Notes under the pieces: model-generated
The model's input: the letters and a program-made list of their open reading frames with translations, nothing else
Databases searched by the model: none
Told to the model about the DNA's origin: nothing
Assembly: GCA_014529385.2 (NCBI GenBank)
Contig: CM043963.1
Coordinates: 80,367,412-80,431,411 of the forward strand
Direction: 5' to 3'
From: Adiantum capillus-veneris
Lineage: Eukaryota > Streptophyta > Polypodiopsida > Polypodiales > Pteridaceae
Length of the DNA: 64,000 nucleotides
Position numbers and translations under genes: made by a program
Shown here: in pieces, positions 22,330-34,319 of the stretch
How the letters are laid out: each line of letters begins with the position of its first letter
Numbering within the stretch: position 1 is the first letter of the stretch

Positions 22330-22864
22330 GTCAAGGAGGAGCTAGACTTGGTGGGAGATTTTACCTTGTGGTTTGATGGTGCCTATAGGAGGGTGATGCA
22401 GAAAAAATCAAGTGGAGGTGGTGATACACGACCCACGTGACAGGGTAATCTTTTCAAAGGCATATGATCTGGAGGATGTCCATACCAACAATGAAGTAGA
22501 ATATCTTGCCCTCCATGTAGGTTTGAACCAATGCATCAAATTCGGTATTTCCAGATTGGTGGTCAAGGATGATGCATTATTGATCATCAAGCAATTATTA
22601 GGCAAATGGCAGGTAAAGTGTGATTCATCAAAGAATTGGTTCTTTGCTATTAAGAAGCAGTTGGAGTCCTTCAATGAAATCCAGTTTAAGCATGTGAGGA
22701 GAGAGCAGAACCAAGAGGCATGCCAACTAGAAAGTGGCAAAGTGCAGGTACATGCTGCATGTATATATGTGGCCCCAACCACTTACATAGGTAGAGAATC
22801 ATTGAAGGAAGCAGAAGATATTCTGGGTACAAGGCAGTGTCCCGAAGGTTTGTCAAAGCTGTAG
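22330..22864 (+). pseudogene. Element E second (archaeal-like) RNase H
   Basis: A second RNase H fold begins with LWFDGAYRR (first Asp), then HTNNEVEYLALHVGLNQC (catalytic Glu) and LVVKDDALLIIKQL (third Asp), ending with VRREQNQEA. This extra domain between the usual RNase H and integrase is the hallmark of Tat/Ogre-type plant Gypsy elements. A frameshift near 22405 separates the first Asp from the rest. Confidence 0.85.
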
Positions 22865-23039
22865 AGGAGGAGAATAGAACAAAAGGCTCGAAAGTTTACA
22901 TTTGTAGGTGAAGACCTAATGACCTACGGGTGAGATGGAGTCCTAAGGAGAGTGCTCTAAAAAGAAGAAGTTAGCTTGGTGTTGGAGCAATGTCATGAGA
23001 AGAGCGGACAGCAAGGAAAAGATCAGGTGTTGTTTTGAG

Positions 23040-24117
23040 TATTAAGAGCGGGTTTTTGGTGGCCTTTAGTAGTGAAGGATGTGCACTATTGGTGCAAAAC
23101 TTGCCACGAATGTCAGATTATGGGAGACAGGAGTTTGATACCTAAGTTGCAGGGAGCCATTGTTGCTCACAATGCTTTTGAGAAGTGGGGTTTGGAAGCC
23201 ATTGGTCCACTCCCTAAGTCTACAAGCGGTAGAAAGTATGTTGTGGTAGCCGTTGACTACCTCACTAAGGTGGGTCAAGGCCAAATCAGTGAAGGAGGTA
23301 AATGCGCATGTTGTAGCTTAATTTGTTTTTGATAACATATGTTGCTATTTTTGAATGCCATGGGTACTCATCTCGATAGAGGCCAAGGATTCATGAGTAA
23401 TTTTATGCGGGCATTGGTGGAGAAGCTAAATATTCAGCATCGGTTTCGTTGCCTTATCATCTCCAATGTAATGGTCTTGCGGAGAGTGATAATGGTCAAA
23501 TCATGAAGATGCTAACGAAGTATGTGTACAAGCAGGAGACAGAGTGGGAGGTCAATCTAGAGAAGTGTCTATGGGCGTACATGACATCCTACAAAGTGGC
23601 AACCAAATTTACTCCGTTTGAGTTGGTCTATGGTAAGGAGGAAGTGTTGTCGATGCATGCGTAGCTACGAGCGTTAAAGGGTATGTGGCACATCAATGCC
23701 ACTCAACAAGAGGTCTTACAAGATAGGATTGTCAGCCTTGAGGCATTACATATGAATAGAGAAGTAGCAGCGGACTACTATGTAAAGCAGTGGGAGAAAA
23801 GAGTGGCCAAAGTCAACAAAAGTCTGCTAGACAAGAAGATAGAAGAAGGAGACCTGGTGATGAAGTAAGAAAGCTACTTAGACTTCACCTTTCAGAAGAA
23901 GTGGACGGGTCCATACAAGGTGCACAAGGCCTTTCCGAATGGGACATATCAACCTGTGAGGGCTAATGGTAAGCTTCTCAAGCATAGGGTAAACAGAGTG
24001 CGCCTCAAATTATACTTTGACAGAGGAGTGGTGCCTGATGTGCATCAGATTGTAACCAAGGGGGTGGGCAACCCACCTAGAATCATGCAATGTGTAGGAG
24101 AGAAAAAGATTTGTACA
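23040..24117 (+). pseudogene. Element E integrase
   Basis: The zinc end reads WCKTCHECQIMG. The core includes WGLEAIGPLP, where the usual catalytic Asp is replaced by Glu, then the YHLQCNGLAESDNGQ block with catalytic Glu (23450-23500). ELVYGKEEVLSMHA and the C-terminal domain follow (KKWTGPYKVHKAFPNGTY and HRVNRVRLKLYF, to 24117). Stops at about 23332, 23664 and 23868 show it is inactive. Confidence 0.85.
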
Positions 24118-24239
24118 TAGCCTGTACATATGGTTATGGTTATGCGAGTGTTTTTGGGTTGCTTGTTCAATGTGGCGTTTTTTAGTTCTGTAAATATGCT
24201 TTTGATCAAACATGAATGCTCAATGAGGGGGCTGGGCAA

Positions 24240-25778
24240 TGATGGTACAAGCAAAGTTTTTCAGCACCAAGAGTGGTGATAGGTAGTGATTTGGATGAAG
24301 GCAGGTGCAGTATAGAAGGCTAGGGCAAGTAAGAAGGCTCTAGGCAGGCAAGTGGCAGTGTAAATGTATGACTGATGCGGTTTTTTAGGCCAAGAAGGCT
24401 CCAGGTAGTGCCAATTGGGATGTCAATTCAAAGTGGTGGAAGGTCCCAAGATGATGCCTTAGAATGTACTCGAGATGATCTAGAATCCTGTCTAAATAGC
24501 TCATCAAAAGGATTCACGCTGTGAAACATAGAGCACTCCAAAGTTGGAAGGTCTCACAGATCCCGACGCATAGGGCAGACAGGGGCAGGTGGCCATGGCT
24601 GAGGTCAATAGATAGATGTGTAGTGCTCAAATTGTGGATCATGCCGGCCTTCTCGGATCATCAATTCAAGCTCTAGAGGGAAAGTTATGGCAGGTGCAAG
24701 GTTTGTCAGGGGTCAGTGATGCGCCCATCTGTCCGCTTTGGAAGTTGCACCATCTAGAGGTTTTTTGGGGTTGACTGGGTCCTAGAGGGTATTACAAGTC
24801 ATGGGAAGTCAGCAAGAAGTCACGGCTTGGAAATTGGCGTCCCAGGCAGCACGATATGCCTAAGTGGAAGTCTGGAGCAGTTGGGTGAAGTGGTTGCAGA
24901 TGACTTTTTCAAGTTTTGATCGCCTCGGATTGCGGGTCCAACAAGATTGAAATGGGGGGGTGCCTACATAGTCCAAAGTCGGAGACCAAGTCTATAAGCA
25001 TGGCTTTATAGATTTGCAGGGGGAACCCTGAGCAGTAAATGAAAAGTGATTGAAGTTGGGGAGAAAATGGGGTTTTTTGGAAGTTTTTTAGTGGATTTTA
25101 AAGGTCCTCGGAGGGGGAATGCCCTGCGAACACCACATGGCGATTAAGCCGTCCCACATGTAGAGTGGGGACATTAGATGGTCGACTATATAGCCTAAAG
25201 ACGTGTGCATATGTGGTCTATCGAAGTGCAGAGGCTACTCCCTTGCCTGTAAACCATGGCGTCCTCAATGGAGGCGTTGCATGGTCCTATGGCAGTTTTG
25301 TTGAGATGTGGCGGTGCGCCGATGATAGTGGCCATCGCTAATGGGTGTTGAACGACACTAGTGAATGGTGCTGACTTGCAGTGATAACGTGGCATACAGT
25401 CCGTCATGGGTGTTGATCACACGTGGCCCTCAACCCCACATTTTTGAAGACAAACATGCTCAAGGCACTAGCACTGGCGCTAGTGCCTGAGGGCTCACAG
25501 AGAGGGAGAAAGGAAGGTGTATTCCGAGGCCTCCAAGCTTGGATAAATTTCCCAAATGGAGCACCCAAAGGGTCCAATCACATGCGAGTTACTAAAATTG
25601 GCCAGGAAGCTCTATAAAAAAATATTTTTTGTTCATTTTTGGGGATATATCGATTGATCAAGGGTCCTTTTGGAGGAGACAAAAGAAGTGCTCTACGAGG
25701 TCATTCCCGTAGAGGGGTATGCTTGCGGAGTCAAAAGAGCCAGGGGAAACTGGTGGTGCAAATAAGAGCCAGCGAAGG
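24240..25778 (+). repeat. 3' LTR of element E, first part
   Basis: Begins TGATGGTACAAGC just after a purine-rich AATGAGGGGGCTGGGCAA tract, a good polypurine tract. The first 360 bp match 20025-20390. No coding sequence. Interrupted at 25779 by element A2; the probable continuation is 34762 to about 35230. Confidence 0.7.
25774..25778 (+). repeat. Target site duplication GAAGG (left copy) of element A2
   Basis: GAAGG directly precedes the TG of the LTR at 25779. The same five bases follow the CA at 34756. This fixes both outer ends of the insertion. Confidence 0.92.
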
Positions 25779-26215
25779 TGTTATAGGGGTTAGCTAAAAG
25801 CATTGCAATTACATTCTTCGCCCACAACATCCATGAAACATGAAGATAACCTCCATAACAATGTTTAAAACGCTTTCAGACTCATTTAGAATGTAAAAAG
25901 AATTACAGGTAACACAGAGGAAACATTCAGGGCATTAACCAACATCCTGCTTCATCTTCATCATCATTCCCGTGTTACAGAACAACATTTCGCCCCAACA
26001 AGGCGTCCAAAAATGAGGGTAGTTACAAGCCAAAAGTCGCATCCCTTAAAACATGCCTTTTAAAGTTTCAGACATCAATCAGAACTCTGATTAGTCCATC
26101 AGTTCTCTGAATGCATCCTGATCACTACCTTGCAATTTACTGATTGCCCATTACATAAATATCCTTCTTTACTAACTTAACTAGGTAACTTGTGGTCAAG
26201 GTCCCCCCTTTTACA
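25779..26215 (-). repeat. 3' LTR of element A2 (437 bp)
   Basis: TG...CA ends and same length as 34320-34756 and 343-779. No polypurine tract lies outside it (the flanking strand reads CCGGGTGTGCCAGG). A purine run AAAAGGGGGGA instead lies three bases inside the LTR. Confidence 0.95.
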
Positions 26216-26295
26216 CCTGGCACACCCGGTGGCATCAAAAAGTTACTTTTTGAGGACCTGAACCCACAGTTCCCTTGACTCTTTGCACTGCCTCT

Positions 26296-27917
26296 TCATC
26301 CACTTTTCTTAGCAATGTCTGCTAAGAACTCCTGGGTAGTCATCTCAGATTCCTTCACTATAATCTGCAACTTATTGTTAGCACACTCTGCAGCAACACT
26401 TTCATTTACTCCCTCCTCAGATACCTGATCCTCAAAGTTAAGTTTTGTTGGTTGAAAATCCTGCTTGACTAGACTGTCAGGATCAGTCTCCTCTTCAGGG
26501 CTCTGAACACTTTCCTCAGCAACATCTTCAGCACTCTTCAGCTCCTCTGCACAGGTCTATTCAATCCCTGCAAACAAAACATTTAAATTTTTATTGTCAG
26601 GGGTTGTCTCCATCTCCTCACAGGGCTCCTCCTTATCCTCTTGCACTTTGAAATCTTCAGTGCTCTGATCAGCTTCCAACTGTTTCTTCAACAACATATT
26701 ATATTTTTCTTGCAAATCAGTATACTGAGTCTGCAATACCATATACTCCTCTTTGTTTTCCTCTTCAGCAAACTCTTTATAGGGCTTAGAAGACACCTCC
26801 AACAATTTTTCCTTCATTTCAGCCCATCTAGGTTCCAAATGCTTCTGCAGCTCCATCTTCATGGTGTCAACATCTGTCCCTGACATAAAACAACCTTCAA
26901 TTTCCAGCTCATCCTCTTCACACTCCTTAATCTTCTTTTCCACCTCTTTGCATGCTGAAACTGTGTCAAGTAAAACTTTATTTTCTGCTTCCAATGTCAC
27001 ATTCATAGTGGACAACACTTCAAGTTGTTGATGGAATATACTGTCCCATTCCATCATCCATTCTTTATATATCCTTGCACTGCTCTCCCTTCTATGACCC
27101 TGTTCACTGTAGAAGTTCACTTGCTTGAGAGCACACTCCAAGTCAGACTCTGTGGATCTCAACTTTGCCTTGATTGCATCCACCTCCTGATCAGACACTG
27201 TTTTATTTTTCATCTCAAACTGAAAATAGCTGTGATTAATGGACCAATCTTCGTGGACCTCCGAGTCTTCCTCTTATCTTTGCAAAAAACCTCCGAATGT
27301 AACCTGTCATACAACATATTTGCCCAACCAAAATTTCTGCCCTGCTCTGCCGCATATATAATCACATAGTTCTCCCTAGATACATATTCCAACTTGACCA
27401 ACAGCAAAAATCTCTCCAGAAACCATTTGATTTGCAAAGCTCTATCCGGGTTAGCCACATTTTCAATCAAGTAGTATCCTCTTGTGCCCTCACACTTGCC
27501 AAATTCTCTATCCATAACCTGCTCCAATGCCCTGTCAACGTGATTTTCTTCCCCTTGCTGCAAATCAAACACTTTGGACACTAACTCCGTAGATAAATAC
27601 ACTCCATAGCCAACCAATCCATTGTTCTGCACAAGATTGCTTACATGCATTCCAACTTCTGTTGTGTGCCTCCACCTACTCCAAGGAAACCTTGCATACT
27701 CCAGCAAATTGATTGATTGCAGCCATTGTGCATGAAAGCCCTTCGAATGCGGAATGTCCACCTTAAAATCAATGAACTGATGCTCGATGGTAACACGTTC
27801 TCCGTGCTGTCTACTTATCGGTGACTGCATAAGAACCTCCACATCCTCATCAGCGCGAACATCCGCACCAGTAGAACTTGTAGACTTACGAGACCGGTTG
27901 CTGGTACGTGTCTGCAT
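26296..27917 (-). pseudogene. Element A2 accessory ORF after integrase (env-position, coiled-coil)
   Basis: The ORF starts at ATG 27917, 28 bp after the integrase stop. Part one (235 codons, to 27210) begins with a basic tail (MQTRTSNRSRKSTSS) and a globular region (LLEYARFPWSRWRHT, GVYLSTELVSKVFDLQ). Part two opens with an ATG that overlaps the TGA of part one (ATGA at 27210-27213). It is 218 codons of Glu/Lys-rich likely coiled coil ending at a TAG (26557), beyond which the same frame continues to 26296. Copy A1 carries the matching end (2-262). No signal peptide or transmembrane stretch is obvious. Function unknown; I do not recognise the family. Confidence 0.65.
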
Positions 27918-27944
27918 TCTGGTAGCGTTAAAGAAATCTTGACT

Positions 27945-28919
27945 TCAAATGAAAGACTGCGTTTTGGTCGCCTGTGGTGAAAATGCTGCACTTCTTTCCT
28001 TCACCTCTCCTCGCAAAGCACAAGTTAATGATGTTGCGTGTAAAGTTTTCTCACACGTCAAAGTAATCAAATCACCCCCATTTGTATTAATCATGATAGA
28101 AGGTCGGCAATCTATTGAAAAAATCCCAATTTGACTCAATTGACCATCGCTTGGTGGATTTCCTTGAAATGGTTTGAGTCTGAATCCATTAAAAGGTTTG
28201 GGGATCAGAGCTCCATTTGCATCCTGCAAAATATAAGTCGACCGCCCAATCACATGTGCAATCTGATAGGGCCCAACATATCTCAATTTACGTTTGCCTA
28301 GTCGAAGACCCAATTTGCTGTTATACACCATCACCCAATCCTTTTCTGTGAAAGTTTTGTATTTAATGTTCCTCTGCATCCACGCTTGACGACGTCTTTG
28401 CACAGCCTCCGCCATGTAAGCACTCAAAAGTCTATCTTCATCCAACTTCAAAAGTGCCTCCATTCTGTTTGGCAAAGACTCTTCATCTGACAACTTATGG
28501 TCAATAGCTATTCTCAAACTTTGCACAACAAACTCCATCGGGACAATAGCCTCCAATCCGTACACCAACCTGAAAGGTTTGTGACCTGTTGTCACTTTAA
28601 AAGCAGTACGATAGGCCCATAATTCAGAATCCAATTTAGTATCCCAATCCATCCTGTTCTCCTCAACTATCTTCTTCAAAATCTTGATCAGGGTTTTGTT
28701 GGTACTCTCCGCTTGTCCGTTTGCTTGAGGATAGTAGACAGTAGACTTCTTATGGATAATGAGGTGCAATTCAGTCAACTGTTTGATTACTTTGTTGATA
28801 AAATGATTTCCCTGATCAAAAACCAATTCAATCGGGCATCCAAACCTGGTCATAATATTCTTGTACAAAAACTTTGCCACACTCGCCGCTGTATTATCCT
28901 TCAGAGTAACAGCTTCCAC
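27945..28919 (-). pseudogene. Element A2 integrase core and C-terminal domain
   Basis: The frame carries VEAVTLKDNTAASVAKFLY, then CPIELVFDQGNHFINK (second catalytic Asp) and YYPQANGQAESTNKTL (catalytic Glu). The C-terminal SH3-like region follows (LGKRKLRYVGPYQIAHVIG, then GFRLKPFQGN). No chromodomain follows. The join to the upstream part at 28920-28960 contains a TAG and a T/A homopolymer (28951-28961), where a frameshift has scrambled the ATDYATRW-like block. Confidence 0.85.
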
Positions 28920-28922
28920 CCA

Positions 28923-31106
28923 CTATCGCATAATCTGTAGCAACCAAAATATTTTTTTTTGTGTGAACATAGCAGGAGGATTAATGGGTCCCATAAAATC
29001 TAAACCCCATTTTTGAAATGGTTCCAAAGCCAACACTGGTTGCAATGGCATCCGATCAGCCCCCAAAGGTCTTCCATCTCTTTGGCACACCAAACATTGC
29101 CTGCAATAATGATAACAATCCCTGAAGACAGTCGGCCACCACAATCCAGCTTGCAAAACTTTTCTAGCAGTCAATTCTGAAGAAAAATGTCCTCCAGCAT
29201 TCCCCAAATGAGCTTCTGCAATAACTGTAGCTATTTCATGATTCTGTACACATCTCCGAAGTATCTGATCAATCCCTTGTTTATACAACACTCCTGCAAT
29301 AACTGTGAATGGTCTACTTCTTAACACAAGTTTCTGCCTTCTTTCAGAACTCATCTCTTCTGGAAATAACCCTTCAGTTAAAAATTGCAGCATATTATCA
29401 TACCAGTCCACTGTCAGGAAGTCAATAGTCGCCTGAAACAGTCCTGCATCTGGAAACTCATCAATTTCACTCGGCAACTCTCCATTTTCAATTTTGCTCA
29501 GATAATCAGCAATGGCATGTTCTTTTCCCGGTGTATGCACCACATTGTAATCAAATTCTTGAAGTAAAATAATCCATCTCGCAAGTCTGCCCGACAACTG
29601 CGATTTCTTCACCAAGTAAATCAAAGCTTGATGATCCACATGAAACATAACTTTGGTTGCAAGCAAATAGTGGCGAAACTTCTTGAGAGCATAGACCATA
29701 CCCAAGCCTTCTCTTTCTGTAACTGCATAATTCCGTTCCGCATCTGACAGCACCCTGCTGGCATAATACACGGGTCTAAACCAACCTTTTTTGGATTCCT
29801 GCATCAATACTGCTCCAATAACAATATGACTTGCATCCACAAAAATATGAAAAGGCTTCTTCCAATCAGGATATATCAAAATTGGAGCAACCACTAACAT
29901 CTTCTTCAACAATTCAAAAGCTCTTTGTTGATCAGGACCCCAACTGAATACTGCATCCTTCCTTGTTAATTGTGTAAGAGGAACACACACATAAGCCAAA
30001 TACCTGAAAAATCGGTTGTGCCTCTTGACTTGCTCCAAGAATCTCATTAACTGCTTCAAATTTTTAGGAACTGGTGCCTTCAGGATAACTTCCACCTTCC
30101 TGGGATCAATTGCTATCCCTTCTTTTGAAACAATGTGTCCCAAAAGAATTCCAGAACCAACAACAAATGCACATTTCTCAGGGTTAAGAGAAAGACGAGC
30201 TTCTCTACATTTCTCCAAACAAAGCCTCAAATGCTTCAAATGATCCTCTTTTTTGCCAAAAACACTGAAATCATCCAGAAATACCTTCATAAAAGTTGTC
30301 AGGAAGGGTGCAAATACAGCCTGGACCCACTTCTTCAAACCAAACCCCATCACATTATAAGCAAAAACTCCCTATTCAGTAATAAATGTTGTCTTGTCCC
30401 TGTCTTCAGGCGCCATACGGATCTGATTGTAGCCATTGAAGCCATACAAAAAACTATACATCTCATGTCCAGCCACTGAATCCAACATTGTATCGCAGTA
30501 AGGTAACGAAAAAGGATCTGTAATTGTTGCAGTAATCAATTTTCTCCAATCTACACAAACTCTGATCTTGCCATTTTTTTTTGGGACAACCACAATAGGA
30601 GATAACCATGTCACTTTGTCAACTGGATATATGAATCCCACAGCAAGTAGCTTATCTATCTCCTCCTTCACTTGTTTTGCATAAGTCGGTTTCAAACGAT
30701 ACCGCTGCTGAATAATGGGTACTGCATCAGCCTTGAGATTGATTTTATGCTCACAATATGCTGGATCAACTCCCTTCAGATCACTGTAATGCCATGCAAA
30801 AACATCCTTGTATTCCGCCAATAAAACTTGTAGTTGACTGCGGAACTCCTGATCCAAATTCACACTCACTCTGACTATTTTTGGATCCATTTCGGTACCA
30901 AGATTCATGTCTTCCAAATCATCTTGCTTTACCCTTGAACTTTGGGACAAATAATGCTCAAAATCCTTTTCAGCTTTCATTTTTGCATGTTTTTTCTCCT
31001 CTTCCAGCTTCAGGGCAGTATCCACCTTCTGACTGCTATCTGATTTCTTTCTGATTTTAACCTGTGGATCCCTGACATACTGCTTTGCAATATGTTGCAC
31101 ATCCAC
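28923..31106 (-). pseudogene. Element A2 reverse transcriptase, RNase H and integrase zinc domain
   Basis: RT starts in the 31106-30372 frame: PIVVVPKKNGKIRVCVDWRK and FLYGFNGYNQIRMAPEDRDKTTF. A TAG at 30372-30374 stands where plant Gypsy RTs have Trp (TGG to TAG). The next frame (30353-28923) has the catalytic VFLDDFSVFG, LSLNPEKCAFVV, RNase H (IFVDASHIVIGAVLMQ, YAVTEREGLGMVYALKKFRHYLL, FHVDHQALIYL) and the integrase zinc end (CYHYCRQCLVCQRDGR). The first integrase Asp is kept (WGLDFMGPI). A frameshift near 31106 joins it to protease. Confidence 0.9.
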
Positions 31107-32520
31107 CTCAAAGATGATGCATTAATCCTCAAAAACTCCTGCTCTTCATCTTCCTCCACTTCAGTTGCCATATTAATACTCTCTGCATGTAACGGTCTGC
31201 GATTAGGTGGTAAAACTTCACTAGCAACCATCTTCATTCGAACCTTCTTCTTTCCTTGATTTAACACAATACTATCAGCTCCCCAATGTTGCTTCACTTT
31301 GGCCGCCCTTAGCCAAGGTCGTCCTAGAATCATAGGATAGCTTTGAGTCGATGCCTCCAACCTGAGCACCACAAAATTAACAGGGAATTGAAGACCTCTT
31401 ATCTCAATTCATTTATTTCGAAAAATTCCTAATGGCTGAACTCTCCGCTGATCTGCCATCTTGACTTGAAAAGGAGCCTGTTCCCATTTCACAATTCCAA
31501 GTTGCTTGCAAGTAGCTTCAGTTAGCACATTTACTCCTGATCCTCCATCAACAAGTACTCCAGACATAAAACATTGCTCCATAGTCACACCAATCACTGG
31601 CACTTTATAATCCACATCATCAGGTTCATTAGAGATAACTTCAGCCTCTTCACTCAAAATTTCTTCTCCCCAAGCTTTCTTCTGCTCCACAGAGAATCCA
31701 TACTCTTGAGCTAGCCTTTGCATAAACTGATGGGCAAAATTGGCAACCAAGCTTAATATTTGCCTCAAACTCAGTTGATTTCGAGCATCCATTAAAGTTT
31801 CAAAGAATTCATCTGTCAAAGTAATCGTCGCCTTTGCAGGTACAGATTGGCTTTCTTCAGGATCTTGACAGGAACCTGAATGTTGTCCAATCACATCTGT
31901 TTTCTGAACCGTGTCCGCTTGCTTGTGGAACTTGGGACCGCCTTGTTTTTGTTGTACCCTGTTAATTTCTTTCATCACTCCTTTTCTTACTTGACCTTGT
32001 TCTCCCCAATTAATAGGGTATTTTTCCTTTCCTTTCTCACTCTGCTTTGTTGTCTCTCCTTTTACTCCCGATCTTGTCACCACCATTGACTCAGGTGCTT
32101 TATCCTTTTGGTCTGTATTATTTGCATTCACACACTTTGTACAGTCACATTGAAAATGATGAACATCATATACCTGACCTTCCCGTGGAATTTTTGCTTG
32201 CAGATTGCTATCAAAACTTCGTTCAGGTATTTCTTCATTCATCCATTTCTTTGATGTCCCCACATCCATTTCCTCCAAAATCACTGCATTCAGCTGCCCA
32301 GGAGGTTGTTGTGAAGGCTCCACTTTATTGGGGTATTGAATAATTGGAATACCTCTTTCGGTACGATGTTTGCACCACAAAGAGCAATCAGGACCCTGTC
32401 TGTGCCCTGAAACTCCACAATAAGTACATGGGGAATTTGCATCAGTTGCCTGAAAATTCTGATTTCCCTGATTCATCCAACCACCTTGGTTTCTAAATCT
32501 TTGGTTTTGTCCTCTATTAT
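31010..32520 (-). pseudogene. Element A2 gag C-terminus and aspartic protease
   Basis: The 32476-31409 frame includes a Cys/His knuckle-like CTYCGVSGHRQGPDC (about 32420) and a retropepsin catalytic block GVLVDGGSGVNVLTEATCKQ (about 31550), a DGGS variant of DSGA. After a TGA at 31409-31411 (a probable CGA change) the protease continues with PMILGRPWLRAA (31300-31340), the usual ILGRPWL C-terminal motif. Further decay lies near 31106-31120. Confidence 0.85.
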
Positions 32521-32521
32521 T

Positions 32522-34160
32522 CTAGTTCCTGAAATTAACCGGCCTTGGTTGATGATTGCCACCTGTGCCCACTTCATTCACTGCCGGTGCTTGCATTTTT
32601 TGCTTCAGATGCTCGGGTATCCGTCCTCTAAAATTAGGGTTATACCAACACCTATCATCCGAATGTCGAAATATCTGACAAATTTTACAATAAGGCCTTT
32701 CTGGCATCCCCAACTTTGTCAAACCCATAGTTTTCAATTGGGCAGAAATCCGTCGATCAATTTCATCTTGTTCAGCATCAACTTTGTCCTTTCCTTTTCT
32801 TTTCTTTGCTTTATCTTTCTCCTTCTTGGAGTCCTTCTTCTTCTTTTTCTTACTCTTCTTCTTTTTCTTCTTTGGCTCTGACCAATCATTGTCCTCATCA
32901 TCAGAATCCTGTTCTGATTCTGACTCATCATCATCAGAGGAGTCATCAGTCTCATCCTCTTCCTGATCACTGTCTGAATCTGAATCATCCTTCTTGGATG
33001 TCTTCTTTTTCTTATCTAGACTTCCATATCTCCGCTCCGCTCGAGTAGCTGCTTCTACCAACTCATTAAAGTCAGCTGCCGCTGCAATTACTCCTCGTCC
33101 TGCCATCGAACTCCTTAGTTCAGAATTCAGTCCATGACAGAAATAATCACCCATCTGTTCCCAAGATGGTCTCTGAGCAGGAAGAAGTCGATTGTTTAGA
33201 TTTTTGAATTTCTGAGCATAGTCTTCCACTAATAATTTTTTCTGCTTCATCTTTCTGATCTTAATCAGGACATCTTCAGGTGTCTTCTCGGTTCTGAATC
33301 GTGTCAGGAACCTGTTCTGCAGATTTGCATAATCCACAAATGCATTGATTCCATATTGCATAAACCACGTCATGGCCTTCCCTTCAAGGGTAGCAGCAAA
33401 ATGCTCTTTTTTGGTATCATCATTGTGAAGTACCTCATACCCACTTGCTCTCCATCTCCGCTCAAACTGTCCAACATGGCTGTCAGCATCCTGCTTGGAT
33501 TTTCCGCTGAATTTAGCCGCCCCAATTCTTGGGTGTTGTGGTGGTTGAGCCATTGGGATCTGTGTTGGTACTTGTAGTTGATTAATTCATCGCAACGGAT
33601 CAAATGGTAACAAAGTTCCTCCTTCGGGGAATAATTGCCTTCTCGGTCGTAGTGCTTGACTGAAAGCCAATGCCCCAACAAATCAATGTAAAGGAGCTAA
33701 ATCAGAGACCTCCTCTGGAATTTCATCAAGGTCCTCGGTGCCTCCTGAAGGTGTACTAACCAGGCTGTCAGGGGTGGGTATTTCCTCTTCCTCCTGATCT
33801 TCACCTGTGTCTGCTTCTTCAGCGGCTTCCCTAGCCTGAGTATTTTGTCTTCGCGAACGTGTCCAATACGAATATTTTGGGGGCGTTGGACTGCTTTCTT
33901 TACTAGTCATCCATCAATTGCTTCTTAACACTTTTTCAGTCGCCTGATAAAAATCTTCTCCCGAATCTCATGATATTCTTTCACCAATTGTGGGTCTAAA
34001 TAACTCCAGCGTAATGGCATTCTGCAGCCTCCAAAAGGTACCAGAAACTCAAGATAACGCTGAACTTTCAAACGAATATCGTGCTGCAATTCTGTCGGTA
34101 GTTTCCTGTAATATTCCTGCAAGAAGACATTGTTGTACTCCTCCTGTTCCTCCTCTGACG
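32522..34160 (-). pseudogene. Element A2 gag
   Basis: The core frame 33553-32522 (343 codons) has GAAKFSGKSKQDADSHVGQF, KEHFAATLEGKAMTWFM and FLTRFRTEKTPEDVL. A long Asp/Ser/Glu then Lys tract follows (about 33000-32780), and then a CCHC knuckle CKICQIFRHSDDRC. Upstream in the same frame, two TGA codons (33683 and about 33592) cut off an N-terminal part that includes SPTPPKYSYWTRSRRQNTQ and an acidic stretch. A TAG at 32522-32524 separates it from the protease frame. The N-terminal start, near 34120-34160, is uncertain. Confidence 0.85.
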
Positions 34161-34301
34161 TCTGCCAGTTTCAAAACTGATGCGGCAAGTCGCCCTGTTC
34201 GCTCTCTGACATGCCTCAACGTCCCATTTGCACACCACAAACAAGGTTTAACCGGCACGTCTTGCAGAAACACTGTTTGGGTACAATGCTTCAATGCATG
34301 G

Positions 34302-34317
34302 TTTTGCAGGATCTCCA
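34302..34317 (-). other. Candidate primer binding site of element A2
   Basis: On the minus strand the 5' LTR end ...CCTATAACA is followed after CT by TGGAGATCCTGCAAAA. A TGG start complementary to a tRNA 3' CCA is expected here. It is not the initiator Met type, and I could not assign a tRNA. Confidence 0.45.
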
Positions 34318-34319
34318 AG

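Noticed and set aside
32734-33048. Basic or Ser/Phe-rich frames opposite the gag charged region
   Set aside because: Shadow frames of the Asp/Ser and Lys tracts in A2 gag.
34049-34318. Minus-strand 89-codon frame overlapping the A2 leader
   Set aside because: Begins with TTG at the primer binding site, overlaps the gag leader in another frame and has no motif.
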